DNA of 64,000 nt from an uncultured Acidimicrobiaceae bacterium (GTDB taxonomy: Bacteria > Actinomycetota > Acidimicrobiia > Acidimicrobiales > Ilumatobacteraceae). Made by a program: the position numbers and the translations under genes. The stretch covers positions 1 to 64,000 of the forward strand of contig CAIXIJ010000092.1 of the NCBI GenBank assembly GCA_903919455.1, written 5' to 3'. The first letter of the stretch is position 1; each line of letters begins with the position of its first letter. Of this stretch, positions 63,498 through 64,000 are shown piece by piece. A model generated the notes under the pieces. The model had not been told where the DNA came from. It saw only the letters and a program-made list of their open reading frames with translations, and searched no databases.

Positions 63498-64000
63498 ATG
63501 TCCCTCGTACTGGTCGATGTGGCCGACGGTGTCGCCACGCTCACGCTCAACAACCCTGCGGAACGTAACACGCTCACCGCCGCCATGGTGGAGGAGATCG
63601 TTGCTGCGATGGATCGCATCGAACACGACGAATCCATCGGCGCCATCGTCGTCACCGGCACGGCCCCGGCGTTCTGCGCCGGCGCCAACCTGGGCAACCT
63701 GGCCGAGAGCAGCAAGGAGAGCCTGGGCACCATCTACGAAGGCTTCCTTCGTATCGCTCGCAGCCCGCTGCCCACCATCGCCGCAGTGAACGGCGCAGCC
63801 GTGGGTGCTGGCATGAACCTCGCCCTCGGTTGCGATGTGCGCTTGGCTGCTCGTCGCGCCAAGTTCGACACTCGCTTCCTCCAGATCGGCATCCACCCCG
63901 GCGGCGGGCACACCTGGATGCTGCGTCGCATCGTGGGCCCGCAGGCAGCGTTCGCCGGCGTGGTGTTCGGTGAGGTGATGGACGGCGCCGAAGCCGAGCG
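63498..64000 (+). CDS. Crotonase family protein, cut by the window end
   Basis: The first 167 residues of an enoyl-CoA hydratase/isomerase-like protein: ATLTLNNPAERNTLTAAM, AFCAGANLGNL and VNGAAVGAGMNLALGCD. Both hydratase glutamates are missing (GAGMN and FDTRFLQIG), so another crotonase activity or a binding role is likely. TACGGT (63486-63491) ends 6 nt before the ATG, suggesting a leaderless mRNA. It continues beyond the window. Confidence 0.88.
   Translation, partial: MSLVLVDVADGVATLTLNNPAERNTLTAAMVEEIVAAMDRIEHDESIGAIVVTGTAPAFCAGANLGNLAESSKESLGTIYEGFLRIARSPLPTIAAVNGAAVGAGMNLALGCDVRLAARRAKFDTRFLQIGIHPGGGHTWMLRRIVGPQAAFAGVVFGEVMDGAEAE

Overview
Identity and method. The window is a GC-rich chromosomal segment of a Gram-positive actinobacterium. 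The evidence is a WhiB regulator with four cysteines, a PdtaS-type HisKA_2 kinase beside it, paired ArsA/Get3-like ATPases, the SCO1664-DUF3090-MSMEG_4193 gene trio, a DUF3107 protein, an F420-linked FrhB-like protein and many apparently leaderless mRNAs. Unusual combinations suggest a deep branch such as Acidimicrobiia (inference). No tRNA, rRNA, IS element, phage, plasmid or CRISPR locus is visible. All names come from motifs read by eye; no similarity search was run.

Layout. 0-5.5 kb: small GPGG-motif membrane protein, alpha/beta hydrolase, serine hydrolase, RlmA-like methyltransferase, a repeat-rich gap, Mrp Fe-S carrier and a divergent SufR-like regulator. 5.5-14.3 kb: DUF3107, RmlA, two Get3-like ATPases, PdtaS and WhiB, GDPD, lipid kinase, EtfBA. 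14.3-18.5 kb: the SCO1664 trio, UdgB and a DUF1254/1214 protein. 18.5-27.9 kb: a peptide/amide-use locus with a P1 peptidase, an S9 peptidase, an esterase and a five-gene Dpp/Opp-type ABC importer. 28-33.3 kb: sigma factor plus coupled membrane protein, CocE hydrolase, sarcosine oxidase-like enzyme, small lipoprotein. 33.3-44.8 kb: FrhB-like protein and a nitrogen-control region (amt-glnK-glnD facing glnB-amt), followed by a cation/proton antiporter whose C-terminus is a GlnD-like pseudo-HD plus two ACT domains, its coupled winged-helix protein, and a formate/nitrite channel. 44.8-49.5 kb: acyl-CoA dehydrogenase, TauD-like dioxygenase, PepN. 49.5-60.9 kb: nucleoside salvage and uptake (PfkB kinase, phosphohexomutase, Upp, Add, QueF, CaiB-like CoA transferase, BmpA-type nucleoside ABC importer). 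61-64 kb: SGNH hydrolase, two crotonases (the last cut by the window end) and an unknown protein.

How the parts may work together. Two ammonium channels each sit next to a PII protein, with GlnD between the pairs, so the region probably senses and admits ammonium. The antiporter carrying the sensory half of a GlnD-like protein lies directly upstream of the second amt gene, suggesting that ion or proton flux is tied to nitrogen or amino-acid status. This is the most novel item. Peptidases and oligopeptide importer form a peptide-scavenging block. The nucleoside importer, kinase, deaminase, phosphoribosyltransferase and mutase form a nucleoside-scavenging block.

Non-coding structure. Two unlinked gaps between convergent genes carry the same six-unit array with an exact 19-bp period. 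A second family (CTTGTCGCGG, 26 nt, CCGCGACAAG) occurs three times. Many genes have a TANNNT box 6-9 nt before the start codon, as expected for leaderless mRNAs. In three tight divergent pairs the two -10 boxes overlap in a symmetric A-N3-TA-N3-T decamer.
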